Source of the DNA: JACJYC01 sp964558465
Lineage (GTDB): Bacteria > Bacteroidota > Bacteroidia > Chitinophagales > Saprospiraceae
DNA length: 64,000 nucleotides
Reading direction: 5' to 3'
Assembly (NCBI GenBank): GCA_964558465.1
Contig: CAZLEF010000023.1
Span: 1 to 64,000 of the forward strand
A model generated the notes under the pieces. It saw nothing but the letters and a program-made list of their open reading frames with translations, was not told the DNA's origin and did no database searches. The translations under genes were made by a program, and so were the position numbers. This document shows, one piece after another, positions 35,569 to 44,243 of the stretch (position 1 is its first letter; each line of letters begins with the position of its first letter).

Positions 35569-36705
35569 ATGACCAAAAGTTTGAATAAAATGAAATTACA
35601 AGGATTCACCGTACTGTTCACGGCAATCACGGCTGCCACCATGTGTGCACAGCCCAATAATCAAATTGATTCCTCCCTCCGGATGGATTTTGAGTTGTAC
35701 GACCCGCCCTCCTCTTTGGTCGTGCCCGAACATCCCACAAAACGTGCCCGATTTCCCTTTATAGATGTGCACAGCCACCATTTTCGTATGGACCAGCAGG
35801 ATCTGAACAAATTGGTATCGGAGATGGATGAACTGAACATGGGCGTCATCATTAACCTGAGCGGACAAGGTGGCCGCGCGCTTAAAGCGATGTTTGAAAA
35901 TATCGAAAAATATGGCAAAAAGAACCGGATCGCTGTTTTCACCAATATTGAACTCAGAAGCATCGACGAACCGGATTGGGCCGAAAACACCTTGAAACAA
36001 CTTGAATATGATGTGAGCATTGGCGCATGCGGGCTTAAAATTTACAAAAGCCAGGGCATGTTCAATAAGGATAAAGCCGGAAACCGGATTGCAATCAATG
36101 ACCCCAGGCTGGATCCCGTTTGGGCCAAATGCGGAGAATTGGGTATCCCGGTCATTATCCATGCAGCCGACCCGAAACAGTTCTGGGAGCCGCAAGATGA
36201 AAATAACGAGCGATGGCTGGAGTTAAAACTCCGGCCCGGCAGAAAACGATCCGATACCGATCCGGCCCCTTGGGAAACGATCATTGCAGAACAGCATGAT
36301 ATGTTCCGCAAACATCCTGAAACGACCTTTATCAACGCTCATATGGGCTGGTATCCAAACAACCTCAATAAATTGGCCGGATTAATGGATGAGTTGCCGA
36401 ATATGTACGTGGAAATAGGCGCTGTCATCGCCGAACTTGGGCGACAACCGCGACACGCCAATCAATTTTTTGAAAAATACCAGGACAGGGTCCTGTTCGG
36501 AAAGGATGCCTATGTGCCGGAAGAATATCACACCTATTTCAGGGTTTTGGAAACAGCCGACGAGTATTTCCCTTATTATAAACGATACCATGCCTTTTGG
36601 CGGATGTACGGCCTCGACCTGCCGGATGAGATCCTGAAAAAACTGTATTACAAAAACGCCTTGAAGATCATTCCCGGGCTAGATGCAGGCCAGTTTCCTG
36701 AATAA
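35569..36705 (+). CDS. Secreted amidohydrolase (metal-dependent TIM-barrel)
   Basis: The 378-residue protein probably starts at the ATG at 35590, which opens a signal peptide (MKLQGFTVLFTAITAA, cleavage near MCAQ). The amidohydrolase-2 pattern is present: FIDVHSHH for the first metal pair, CGLKIYKSQG with a possible carboxylated Lys, VIIHAAD, INAHMGW and the final acid in LFGKDAYVPE. It is related to decarboxylase/hydrolase members of the superfamily; the substrate is not predictable. Its stop codon directly abuts the stop of the convergent mtaB gene. Confidence 0.85.
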   Translation: MTKSLNKMKLQGFTVLFTAITAATMCAQPNNQIDSSLRMDFELYDPPSSLVVPEHPTKRARFPFIDVHSHHFRMDQQDLNKLVSEMDELNMGVIINLSGQGGRALKAMFENIEKYGKKNRIAVFTNIELRSIDEPDWAENTLKQLEYDVSIGACGLKIYKSQGMFNKDKAGNRIAINDPRLDPVWAKCGELGIPVIIHAADPKQFWEPQDENNERWLELKLRPGRKRSDTDPAPWETIIAEQHDMFRKHPETTFINAHMGWYPNNLNKLAGLMDELPNMYVEIGAVIAELGRQPRHANQFFEKYQDRVLFGKDAYVPEEYHTYFRVLETADEYFPYYKRYHAFWRMYGLDLPDEILKKLYYKNALKIIPGLDAGQFPE

Positions 36706-38052
36706 TCAGGCTTCTACCCCTGTCGGAAGGGTTATTCCAACGTCTCCGTTCCGGAGAATGCCTGTCAGTTCAACCCGTTCAACCTGGTTGATATAACTTT
36801 CCGGCAGGGTGCTTTCTATTTTGATATAATTGTCGGTAAAGCCGGATATTTTGCCCGGCAGCTTGCTGGTTTCAAACAGAACCGGCCGGGTTTGGCCCAG
36901 GTTCTGAGCATAAAAAGCCCGGCGTTTTTTATCGCTAAGCATGCTGAGCATCTGATTGCGCCGGCGCCGTTCCTCCATCGGCACAACGGCTTCCATTTCT
37001 GCGGCAGGCGTATTGGGCCGTTCAGAGTAGGTGAATACATGCAGATATGAAACATCGAGTTCATGGATAAACCGGAAGGATTCCATAAAATCCGCGTCCG
37101 TTTCGCCGGGAAACCCGACGATCACATCCACGCCAATACAGCAATGAGGCATCAGGGATTTTATTTTATTCACCCGGCCCGCATATAGATCGCGCCGGTA
37201 CCGGCGTCGCATCATACCCAACTGTTTGTCGTTGCCCGATTGAAGCGGCATATGAAAATGGGGTGCAAAGCGCCTGGAGCCGGCAACAAATTCAATGATC
37301 TCGTCGGTGCATAAATTGGGCTCGATGGATGAAATGCGAAAACGTTCGATCCCCTCTACCCGGTCAAGGGCTCGGACAAGGTCGATAAAAAGAGCTTCTT
37401 TTTTGGGGTACAGCCCTTCTATGACAGAGGTTCCATTGCCAAAGTCTCCGATGTTTACTCCGGTCAATACAATTTCTTTTACCCCCATCGCTGCGATCTT
37501 TTCCGCATTGGCGACCACGTTTTCTATGGTATCGCTCCGGCTTTTGCCCCGGGCCAGAGGGATGGTGCAAAAAGTGCATTTGTAATCGCATCCATCCTGA
37601 ACTTTGAGGAATGACCTTGTCCGGTCGCCGAATGAAAAAGAATCGTTAAAATCCCGGGCTTCGGATACAGCCCCGGCCTGTACCAGGCCTTTCCCGGTGG
37701 ATTTGGCCAACTCATCAACGTATTCAAGTATCCGAAATTTTTCTGCCGCCCCCAGTACCAGGTCCACTCCCGGAATATCCGCAATTTCCGCAGGTTTTAA
37801 TTGGGCATAACATCCGACAACGACGACAAAAGCCTGTTCGTTGAACCTTAACGCCTTCCGGACAATATTCCGGCATTTGCGGTCTGCAAAATCCGTAACA
37901 GAACAAGTGTTGACCACATAAATATCCGCACCTGCTTCAAAAGGAACTTCCTGATAGCCTGCGGATTCAAAAAGCCTGCCGATGGAGGAGGTTTCTGAAT
38001 AATTGAGCTTGCAACCCAAAGTGTAAAATGCTACGGTTTGGGGTGTCGACAT
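36706..38052 (-). CDS. mtaB: tRNA t6A37 methylthiotransferase MtaB
   Basis: The 448-residue radical-SAM enzyme adds a methylthio group to t6A37 of tRNA for ANN codons. It has an N-terminal UPF0004 domain (about 5-125) with iron-sulfur cysteines in LGCKLNY, NTCSVTD and VGCYAQ. The radical-SAM core has CDYKCTFC (about 149-156), and a C-terminal TRAM domain (about 385-448) follows. Layout and length match MtaB rather than MiaB or RimO. A -7 box lies at 38129-38136. Confidence 0.94.
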   Translation of the reverse strand: MSTPQTVAFYTLGCKLNYSETSSIGRLFESAGYQEVPFEAGADIYVVNTCSVTDFADRKCRNIVRKALRFNEQAFVVVVGCYAQLKPAEIADIPGVDLVLGAAEKFRILEYVDELAKSTGKGLVQAGAVSEARDFNDSFSFGDRTRSFLKVQDGCDYKCTFCTIPLARGKSRSDTIENVVANAEKIAAMGVKEIVLTGVNIGDFGNGTSVIEGLYPKKEALFIDLVRALDRVEGIERFRISSIEPNLCTDEIIEFVAGSRRFAPHFHMPLQSGNDKQLGMMRRRYRRDLYAGRVNKIKSLMPHCCIGVDVIVGFPGETDADFMESFRFIHELDVSYLHVFTYSERPNTPAAEMEAVVPMEERRRRNQMLSMLSDKKRRAFYAQNLGQTRPVLFETSKLPGKISGFTDNYIKIESTLPESYINQVERVELTGILRNGDVGITLPTGVEA

Positions 38053-38128
38053 AAATGGTTCTCCAAATTTTTTTCCGATTTTAAAAACGAATGACGCCCT
38101 CTGTATGTTCTGGGTGACAAAGAGACTG

Positions 38129-38136
38129 CAAATTTA
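38129..38136 (-). promoter_or_regulatory. -7 box for mtaB
   Basis: The minus strand reads TAAATTTG, a perfect TAnnTTTG, 77 bases before the mtaB ATG. The upstream region is A/T-rich without an exact TTTG at 19 bases. Confidence 0.4.
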
Positions 38137-38217
38137 AGATTTTTATCTAAATCTGCCTCCGGGGATTGTGCCTGATGGGGGTACCCTGCTTACCTTCACG
38201 CTCTGAAGAAATCCTCA

Positions 38218-38907
38218 ATGAGTATGCGCAGATTCATTTTTTATTTTTTGATGTCGGCAGCATTGCTTTCGGGGTGTAAAGACCCATCCGGGGAAACAGC
38301 GGAGACGCAGGCGTTTGCCGACCTGTTTGTCCGGTATTTCGCGGAAGACCAGTCGCTAAAAGCACAGGCTATGTTTTTTGAAGGACAAAGTCTTGACAGC
38401 GCCACACCTCTGGAACCCTCAGGCGGAGTGACGTTCCAGGGAAGCGCAATGGAAAAAAAAGAATTGCAGGAATCGGTTATCCGGTATGAAATCAACCGGA
38501 ACCAGGCATTTTCAGGCAATTCACCCTTCCGGTTCCAGTTGAACCCCGGCAAATGGAACGAGATCAACCTGACCATGAAGAGCCTGGATACTTTTTTTAT
38601 CCAGGACAAACCCGGGTTAAAGGACGGTTTGACGATTATTGCCAAAGGAGCTGTTCTGGATAAGGAAGAAAGCCTGGTCGTGATCCTGGCGGACGAAAAC
38701 AGAAAAAGTGCGGCTTATGAACTGAAAGGGCCGGCGGCAGCCAACGAAATCCGGATTCCGGCATCCAACCTGGCAGGGCTTGAATCCGGTATTTGGGCCA
38801 TTTACCTGGTAAAAAAAAGGCATGAAGTTATAGGAAAAGGGAAACTCAAGGTTTACGCCGATCAGGAGTACTATAGTCCGGCCATCAATTTTGAAATGGG
38901 CGAATGA
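38218..38907 (+). CDS. Uncharacterised lipoprotein
   Basis: The 229-residue protein has a hydrophobic leader and lipobox LLSGC (Cys20). The remainder looks like one or two beta-sandwich domains, with no motif I can name. It lies head-to-tail with the convergent barrel gene 16 bases downstream. It is probably an outer-membrane-attached lipoprotein; the function is unknown. Confidence 0.75.
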   Translation: MSMRRFIFYFLMSAALLSGCKDPSGETAETQAFADLFVRYFAEDQSLKAQAMFFEGQSLDSATPLEPSGGVTFQGSAMEKKELQESVIRYEINRNQAFSGNSPFRFQLNPGKWNEINLTMKSLDTFFIQDKPGLKDGLTIIAKGAVLDKEESLVVILADENRKSAAYELKGPAAANEIRIPASNLAGLESGIWAIYLVKKRHEVIGKGKLKVYADQEYYSPAINFEMGE

Positions 38908-38923
38908 CCCGGATTCGGGCGGT

Positions 38924-39469
38924 TCAGGGAAGCCGGAATCCAAAAATCAATTCAAGCCTGCCGGGCATCCAGGTTTCGTTTCCGAGGAACGAGGGGGTCA
39001 GGGATTTGCTCATTCTTAGCCGGAGGTTACCCAGGTCGGATAAACGGCATCCGATACTTGTCGTAAACCCCGCCTCCACTGAAATGCTGCGACTGTCGAA
39101 TTCCGGAGAAGTGGTGAAGACCGGCATTGACATTTGGCGGTAGAGCCCCAGCCCTGCAAACAGACCGCTTTCTACAAAAAAAGAGTTGTTCAGATTGTAG
39201 GCTAAATAAACGGGGAATGCCGCATAGTTCTGCTTGATGATCTGGCCGCCGGTTAAATTTAATGGCAAGGTGTTTTTGTAGTAAGTCAGATCTGCTCCGA
39301 TCGAAAACCGGCCCTGATCCATGAAACATTTGGATTTGCACCATAACTGAACCGGAAAAACCAGTTTTTTACCGGATTCGACGGAGGCCGGATAGGAGAA
39401 GGACTGGCATTTGGCGTTTGTGCCTATTACCATCATCAAAACAATCTGAATCCCCAAAATTGCCCTCAT
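38924..39469 (-). CDS. Uncharacterised outer-membrane barrel-like protein
   Basis: The protein has about 181 residues from the ATG at 39469, which begins a signal peptide (MRAILGIQIVLMMVIG, cleavage near KCQS). A longer start at 39496 is possible. The mature part shows alternating hydrophobic strands (ADLTYYKNTLPL, SVEAGFTTSIGCRL) and ends LELIFGFRLP with a terminal aromatic-rich strand, as in small eight-stranded barrels. I cannot assign a family. Confidence 0.65.
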   Translation of the reverse strand: MRAILGIQIVLMMVIGTNAKCQSFSYPASVESGKKLVFPVQLWCKSKCFMDQGRFSIGADLTYYKNTLPLNLTGGQIIKQNYAAFPVYLAYNLNNSFFVESGLFAGLGLYRQMSMPVFTTSPEFDSRSISVEAGFTTSIGCRLSDLGNLRLRMSKSLTPSFLGNETWMPGRLELIFGFRLP

Positions 39470-39834
39470 ATGGAACGATAGAAAATAAAGTGGCAAATGT
39501 AATCAAAAACAGATTCTTGGGAAGGAGTCTTGTTTCTTTTGACGCGCTCTTGGCCGGATGGTCACTCCCTGGTTATGTCATAGCTATGTCATTTCTTTCA
39601 GAACGGAAGACTCCCGCAAAAAGTTGCACAAGGCTTCAAATCCTTTTATAATTAGCCGAATGCAGGGGGTTAAATCGAAAAAAATGCCCATTGGGAAGCC
39701 GATTATTCAGAATTTCATATCTTGCGGGCGTTCTCGCCCCTTACTATTAAAAAGCGGATAAACAATGGTCCGGGAACTGCGGCCTGTTTATTCGACGGTC
39801 AATAGTAATTGTTAACCTCTAAAATACTGCAACC
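39470..39834. other. Gap without a convincing gene
   Basis: About 340-365 bases separate the barrel gene and the LysM gene. No reading frame here has credible composition. Visible structure is a direct repeat of TATGTCAT (39574-39591 region), a short hairpin GGGCG-TTCT-CGCCC at 39726-39739, and a loose inverted repeat ATAAACA...TGTTTAT around 39757-39791. No clear -7 box was found for the LysM gene. Confidence 0.4.
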
Positions 39835-40227
39835 ATGTCATTACAAGACAAATACAAGTCCGTACTCGAATTGGGCCAGAAGCTTGGTGTAAGAGACGGA
39901 TATGTAGAAGAAATGGATGGTAAATTACGGATTGGCGGAATTGCCAAAACGCAATACCACAAAAACCTGATCTGGGACCAGATCAAGGAAATCAGCGGCG
40001 GCGGAATCCCCAACGACCTCGAAGCGGATATCAAAGTGGATACCACCGACTATTTCCACAAACACACCGTTGGCAAGGGAGATTCCTTATCGAAAATCGC
40101 CAAACAATACTACGACAAGGCAAACCTGTATATGCATATATTTAATGCAAATACGGATATCCTGAAAGACCCGAACCTGATTTACCCCGACCAGGAACTG
40201 ATTATCCCGTTCCCTCCGGAAAAATAA
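39835..40227 (+). CDS. LysM domain protein (BON-LysM, YgaU-like)
   Basis: The 130-residue protein has an N-terminal segment resembling a BON domain (about 1-70, GKLRIGGIAKTQYHKNLIWD) and a C-terminal LysM repeat (about 78-128, HTVGKGDSLSKIAKQYY...DPNLIYPDQELIIP) that binds peptidoglycan or chitin-like glycan. There is no signal peptide. YgaU/Kbp of E. coli has the same order and binds K+; that role here is only a possibility. Confidence 0.88.
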   Translation: MSLQDKYKSVLELGQKLGVRDGYVEEMDGKLRIGGIAKTQYHKNLIWDQIKEISGGGIPNDLEADIKVDTTDYFHKHTVGKGDSLSKIAKQYYDKANLYMHIFNANTDILKDPNLIYPDQELIIPFPPEK

Positions 40228-40240
40228 TCGTTGAGAACAG

Positions 40241-40265
40241 AGCCGCTCCCGCCCAGGGAGCGGCT
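40241..40265. terminator. Hairpin between LysM gene and recO
   Basis: A perfect 10-base stem (AGCCGCTCCC with GGGAGCGGCT) with a 5-base loop lies between the convergent LysM and recO genes and overlaps the last bases of recO. T-tracts are absent, so termination efficiency is uncertain. Confidence 0.55.
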
Positions 40266-40992
40266 ATCCATCCCATACTTCCCTAAGGACTTCATAGGCA
40301 TTGATCTCCGGCAGTCGTTCGACATGAAGCCTGTAGTATGCGATCAAATGGCCCAGCATGGCTTTCCTTTCTTCCCGGGTTAAATGAAGGGTATAGGACT
40401 GCGTCATGGGTGTGGCCAATAAGCGATCCAGAAGAATGCTTTTCTCCTCCAGAAGGTAATGCATGTGTCCGGGTGGCGCAGCGCAAAACATGCCTTCCAT
40501 CAAATCAAAAAAAGGCCTTTCCATACTGTACCTGCCATTCGGGACGAACCCGAGAAAAACACTTAAACGCACCAAAAAAGCAAGGTGAAAATTGGCTACA
40601 GAGTCAGCCGTTTCGTCCAGCCATTGAAAAGTGCCGGATAAAAATTCAAAAAGGGATGGGTTGGTTTCCTGCTCTTTTATCGTTTTCTGGCATACCTCGG
40701 CCATAAAAAGACCGATCGATCCTTTTCGGATTTCAAAAGGCAGGGATCTGTAAACGTAAAACGGTCTGACTTCTTTTAGCCGGTTGAGTTCTTTCCCTTC
40801 GTTTTCATAGGCGACAATCTCCACCAGCGACATGACCTGCAATAAACTTGCCGGCGATTTGGCCTTAGCGCTTCTGACCCCGTTGATGATGTACTTACGG
40901 ATGCCTTTGGCTTCGGTCAAAATCTCAACAATCAGGCTGGTCTCCCCATACTTGATCGTTTTGAGTACAATTCCCTTGGTCTTGAGCATCAT
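40264..40992 (-). CDS. recO: DNA repair protein RecO
   Basis: The 242-residue protein has the RecO N-terminal OB fold (TKGIVLKTIKYGETSLIVEILTEA at residues 4-27, of which KTIKYGETSLIV is the signature) and the helical C-terminal domain (about 85-242). RecO loads RecA onto SSB-coated single-stranded DNA together with RecR. The zinc-binding cysteines of some RecO proteins are not obvious here. Length is normal. Confidence 0.92.
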   Translation of the reverse strand: MMLKTKGIVLKTIKYGETSLIVEILTEAKGIRKYIINGVRSAKAKSPASLLQVMSLVEIVAYENEGKELNRLKEVRPFYVYRSLPFEIRKGSIGLFMAEVCQKTIKEQETNPSLFEFLSGTFQWLDETADSVANFHLAFLVRLSVFLGFVPNGRYSMERPFFDLMEGMFCAAPPGHMHYLLEEKSILLDRLLATPMTQSYTLHLTREERKAMLGHLIAYYRLHVERLPEINAYEVLREVWDG

Positions 40993-41118
40993 ATTAACCC
41001 CGTTATAACAAGCTGGAGTAAAATAAACCCAGCCAACGCTGAAACAAATTTAACTTACATCCGTCGAGATTTTACTAGGAAGTATCGAATTCAATAACCG
41101 GATGCATCCTTCCGAACA

Positions 41119-41126
41119 TAATTTTG
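41119..41126 (+). promoter_or_regulatory. -7 box upstream of the 156-residue secreted protein gene
   Basis: TAATTTTG is a perfect TAnnTTTG, giving a leader of about 115 bases before the ATG at 41248. A 10-base palindrome GGATGCATCC (41100-41109) sits just upstream and could be an operator. The rest of this 255-base gap shows nothing recognisable. Confidence 0.4.
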
Positions 41127-41247
41127 TCTTTAGAAAATGTATCCGGATGGAACTAAGCAGAGAAAATTTCACTTATAAGTAACGTTCAGGAAATAATCAA
41201 TGCTTTGTTTTGTGCCTGGATAACATCACACGACTAAATAAAAAAGG

Positions 41248-41718
41248 ATGAAAAAGATGACATTGCTGGCATTCGCCATGACGTTTGTATTCGCAATAGC
41301 CAGCGCCAATTCACCAAATGAATGTTGCGGACAAGGCAACGACACGACCTATAATTTAGATTACGCAGCCTTTCGGAAAGTCCGGGATCAGTTGGTCGGC
41401 AAATGGCAAAATACAGCCTTCACTGCCGACCTTGAAGCTTCCGATGAATCGGGCGCCTATCTCCGGTTCGAATTTTTGCCGAACGGCAGTTTCGTAAAAA
41501 CCATGGGAGCCGGTCAGATGACTTACGAAGAGCGCGGTCAATGGGAACTCAACAGCGACGGTAAACGCCTGATGCTGTACCCCGACGGATGCCTCACCCC
41601 TGAAGTTATTGCCGTCAAGTACCTCGAACTGGATGAACTTGTTCTGGAGCAATATGTCCAGGGCCCCGGCGCGGAAATTGAAACAGAAGTAAAAGACATT
41701 TTCTATAACCGCTTGTAA
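41248..41718 (+). CDS. Secreted lipocalin-like protein
   Basis: The 156-residue protein has a signal peptide (MKKMTLLAFAMTFVFAIASA) and a mature part of about 135 residues that looks like a small beta-barrel. LVGKWQNTAF opens it, and FLPNGSFVKTMG and RGQWELNSDG follow, the pattern of the lipocalin-like (DUF4923/DUF5004-type) families common in this phylum. Two Cys lie together just after cleavage (ECCG). Ligand and role are unknown. Confidence 0.7.
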   Translation: MKKMTLLAFAMTFVFAIASANSPNECCGQGNDTTYNLDYAAFRKVRDQLVGKWQNTAFTADLEASDESGAYLRFEFLPNGSFVKTMGAGQMTYEERGQWELNSDGKRLMLYPDGCLTPEVIAVKYLELDELVLEQYVQGPGAEIETEVKDIFYNRL

Positions 41719-41742
41719 TCCGGTATTCAAGCCTGTAACAGA

Positions 41743-42078
41743 TTAAAAAACCCATTCGTCGCCTTCATCAATCGGCTCGGTTTTATAATGCCGCTTGGTG
41801 AAGGCTCTTTGTTTTTGGCGGTCCATGACCAGGCGCGCCAGCCCGATATTTGCCGGTTCCGGCGCAGTTAAAGAAAGCGCTGCATTTACATCCTGTTCGT
41901 CTATATCCAGTCGGTACATCAGGCTCAGGAGAAACTCCACCCGCGTTTCCAACAGGTAAGCGATCCGGTCTGCCAGTAAATCAAACAATTGTTCTTCGCT
42001 GATCTGCCCTTCCGCCGGTTCGAGTTCAAAGTCTCGAGTAACCAGTTCTTTTGTTACATTTAGATCATCCCGGGACAT
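41743..42078 (-). CDS. Uncharacterised 111-residue protein
   Basis: I do not recognise a named family. It is a small acidic soluble helical protein, with FDLLADRIAYLLETRVEFLLSLMYRLDIDEQDV in two parts (about residues 31-63) as its conserved-looking core and a C-terminal Arg/Lys-rich stretch. It is convergent with the lipocalin-like gene and divergent from queD 75 bases away. Confidence 0.7.
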   Translation of the reverse strand: MSRDDLNVTKELVTRDFELEPAEGQISEEQLFDLLADRIAYLLETRVEFLLSLMYRLDIDEQDVNAALSLTAPEPANIGLARLVMDRQKQRAFTKRHYKTEPIDEGDEWVF

Positions 42079-42153
42079 CGGTTATTTTTTCATTAAACAA
42101 ATCTAATCAATAAAGCGGACAATCAAAATCGCGCTGATTTTTAATTTTGTGAA

Positions 42154-42519
42154 ATGATGGAGATCTTCAAAGAATTTACGTTTGATTCGGCGCATTGGCT
42201 GCCCCACGTTCCGGATGACCATAAATGCCGGAATATGCACGGACATACCTATATCGTCAGGCTGTATGTAGAAGGGGATTTAGACGCCCGGCTGGGTTGG
42301 GTGGTCGACTTCGCTGCAGTCAAAGAAATCTGGAAACCGCTGGAGCATCAACTCGACCACAAAGTTCTGAACGATATTGAAGGGCTTGAAAACCCCACTG
42401 CTGAAAACCTGGCAGTCTGGATCTGGCGAAAAGTCAAGCCTCGTCTGGATGGTCTTTGTAAAGTATTGGTCTGCGAAAATGCAACCAGCGGGGTTATTTA
42501 CCGGGGCGAATTCGAATAA
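42154..42519 (+). CDS. queD: 6-carboxytetrahydropterin synthase (QueD/PTPS)
   Basis: The 121-residue enzyme converts dihydroneopterin triphosphate to 6-carboxytetrahydropterin, the second step toward queuosine. Zinc ligands are His14, His29 and His31 (MHGH), the catalytic Cys is Cys25 (KCRNMHGH), and the partner Asp-His is in HQLDHKVLND. A -7-like TAATTTTG (42142-42149) ends only 5 bases before the ATG, suggesting a leaderless message or a start at the second ATG (42157). Other queuosine genes are not in the window. Confidence 0.92.
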   Translation: MMEIFKEFTFDSAHWLPHVPDDHKCRNMHGHTYIVRLYVEGDLDARLGWVVDFAAVKEIWKPLEHQLDHKVLNDIEGLENPTAENLAVWIWRKVKPRLDGLCKVLVCENATSGVIYRGEFE

Positions 42520-42575
42520 GTTCGGTATTCAACTCTTTATCTGTTCAGTTGTTAAACAATCCAAAACCGAGGACT

Positions 42576-42878
42576 ATGGATATCAGCGTTCAGGAATTGA
42601 GAAATAAAATGGAGGCAGGCGAAAAATTTGTTTTGCTGGACGTAAGAGAGCCGGATGAAAGAACGGCTTTCAATATCGGGGGCAAACATATTCCGCTTGG
42701 CACGGTCCCTGCGAGGATACAGGAATTGGCGGGGGACAAAAATGAGGAGGTCGTGGTATACTGCCGGTCAGGAAAGAGGAGCGGAATGGCCCAGCAATAC
42801 CTGCGCCAGGCCGGATTTGCCAACGTTCGCAATCTTGAAGGAGGAATGCTGGCCTGGCTGGATGCTTTTGGCCAATAA
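42576..42878 (+). CDS. Rhodanese-like sulfurtransferase
   Basis: The 100-residue single rhodanese domain starts at the ATG at 42576 (MDISVQELRNKME). It has the LLDVREPDE motif and active-site loop CRSGKRSG (about residues 65-72), with Cys65 as the sulfur carrier, followed by NLEGGMLAW. The six-residue loop fits GlpE/PspE-type sulfurtransferases. It lies 57 bases after queD on the same strand, possibly co-transcribed. Confidence 0.92.
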   Translation: MDISVQELRNKMEAGEKFVLLDVREPDERTAFNIGGKHIPLGTVPARIQELAGDKNEEVVVYCRSGKRSGMAQQYLRQAGFANVRNLEGGMLAWLDAFGQ

Positions 42879-42887
42879 ACCGGCGTT

Positions 42888-43439
42888 TTATTCCTTTCTC
42901 TTGACAAAGGCATCAAACCCTTTGCTTTTGAGTTCGGCCACCAGGCGTTCAGCTTCCTGATAGGAATCGAAACGATCCACCATTGCGACAGCCAGGGCGC
43001 CCCGGTTGAAGGTGGTCACCTCGGAATTATCGTAGCCTGCTTTTTTGAGTCGTCGCACCTGAGCATCCGCGTTTGATTTCTGTTTAAATGACCCGGAAAT
43101 GACCAGGAATTCGCCGGAGCTCTCATAACCCCTGGGTTGGGCCTGGGGTTCATTTTTTTCAGGAGCAGTGACGGCGGGCGTTTTTTCCGTCAGCACTTCT
43201 TCCTCCTGAACGGGGGGCGGCGCCTCATCGTCATCGGGATCTTCTTCCGTTCCGGCGCTGTTATTTTCGAGGCTATCCTGGGCCGGGGCTACCTGGGTAT
43301 TCGCAGCAGGCGGCGATTTTTGCTCTGCGATTTCCGTATCCTGTTCGTTTGGCAATTGGGTCGCCCGGTAAACGAGGAAACCCAGGGCAAACAACAGTAC
43401 GCCGACAATGAGAAGGGTAAAAAAGTCCAGTCTTGACAT
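42888..43439 (-). CDS. SPOR-domain membrane protein
   Basis: This 183-residue protein has an N-terminal membrane helix (about 6-25), a low-complexity linker rich in Glu, Pro and Ala (about 35-100) and a C-terminal SPOR domain (about 108-183, FLVISGSFKQKSNAD...ERLVAELKSKGFD). SPOR domains bind denuded peptidoglycan strands at division sites. The layout fits FtsN-like or other division-associated proteins. It is convergent with the rhodanese gene. Confidence 0.88.
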   Translation of the reverse strand: MSRLDFFTLLIVGVLLFALGFLVYRATQLPNEQDTEIAEQKSPPAANTQVAPAQDSLENNSAGTEEDPDDDEAPPPVQEEEVLTEKTPAVTAPEKNEPQAQPRGYESSGEFLVISGSFKQKSNADAQVRRLKKAGYDNSEVTTFNRGALAVAMVDRFDSYQEAERLVAELKSKGFDAFVKRKE

Positions 43440-43490
43440 AACAGAGTAGTTTTCCAGCTCAAATTTAAAGTTTTATTATTGAAATCCAAT

Positions 43491-44072
43491 ATGCAACCAG
43501 AACAACTCAACAAACTCATCCGCCAGCGCCGCGCAATTTTCCCGCCCGCCTTTGACCAAACCAGGCCCATTGCCCGGCAAATCATTGATCAGATCCTGGA
43601 AAATGCCAATTGGGCGCCTACCCACCGGATGACAGAACCCTGGCGGTTCCTGGTTTTTCAGGGCAAGGCCCTGGATCGCCTGGGCGACTACCTGGGAGAG
43701 CAATACAAACAGCAAACCCAGGAAAGTTCTTTTTCAGAAAAAAAACTGGAAAAAACAAGGGAAAACCCGCGCCGCTCAGCCTGCGTCATTGCCGTTTGCA
43801 TGCAAAGGGACCCGGAAAACGGGTTGCCTGAATGGGAAGAAATAGCAGCCGTGGCCTGCGCCGTCCAAAATATGTGGCTTACCTGCACCGCCTACGGCAT
43901 AGGTTCCTACTGGAGTACACCCGCTTCCATTCTGAATGCCGGCGATTGGTTGGGGTTGCCTGAGGGTCAGAAGTGCCTGGGGCTGTTTTATATGGGTTAC
44001 CCAAAAGACGGGACCTTCCCGGAAGGAAAAAGGAGGCCGGTTGAAGAAAAAATCAGATGGATGCCGGATTAA
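43491..44072 (+). CDS. Nitroreductase family protein
   Basis: The 193-residue FMN enzyme has N-terminal RRAIFPP and NWAPTHRMTEPWRFLVF (about residues 43-59), which together form the FMN-binding signature. A C-terminal GIGSYWSTP and KCLGLFYMGYP complete the nitroreductase fold. It probably reduces a quinone, flavin or nitro compound with NAD(P)H; the natural substrate is unknown. The ATG at 43491 gives the family N-terminus. It diverges from the SPOR gene 51 bases away. Confidence 0.9.
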   Translation: MQPEQLNKLIRQRRAIFPPAFDQTRPIARQIIDQILENANWAPTHRMTEPWRFLVFQGKALDRLGDYLGEQYKQQTQESSFSEKKLEKTRENPRRSACVIAVCMQRDPENGLPEWEEIAAVACAVQNMWLTCTAYGIGSYWSTPASILNAGDWLGLPEGQKCLGLFYMGYPKDGTFPEGKRRPVEEKIRWMPD

Positions 44073-44243
44073 CAATCCTTAAAAAAAACATAAAAGCGTG
44101 TTAATTGGTCATATGCCATACAGCTAAACCGGGTTTAACGGAGTCTTAACAACAAAATTGGTTGAAAAACACGAATTTGCCTTTCCGTGATGGCAACATT
44201 CTGCAGCACTTAACGCGTTTCTACAATGATCAAGGAGAAAACT

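Noticed and set aside
39558..39761. Plus-strand frame of 67 codons in the gap before the LysM gene
   Set aside because: Composition is not gene-like, and no ribosome-binding site or promoter fits it.
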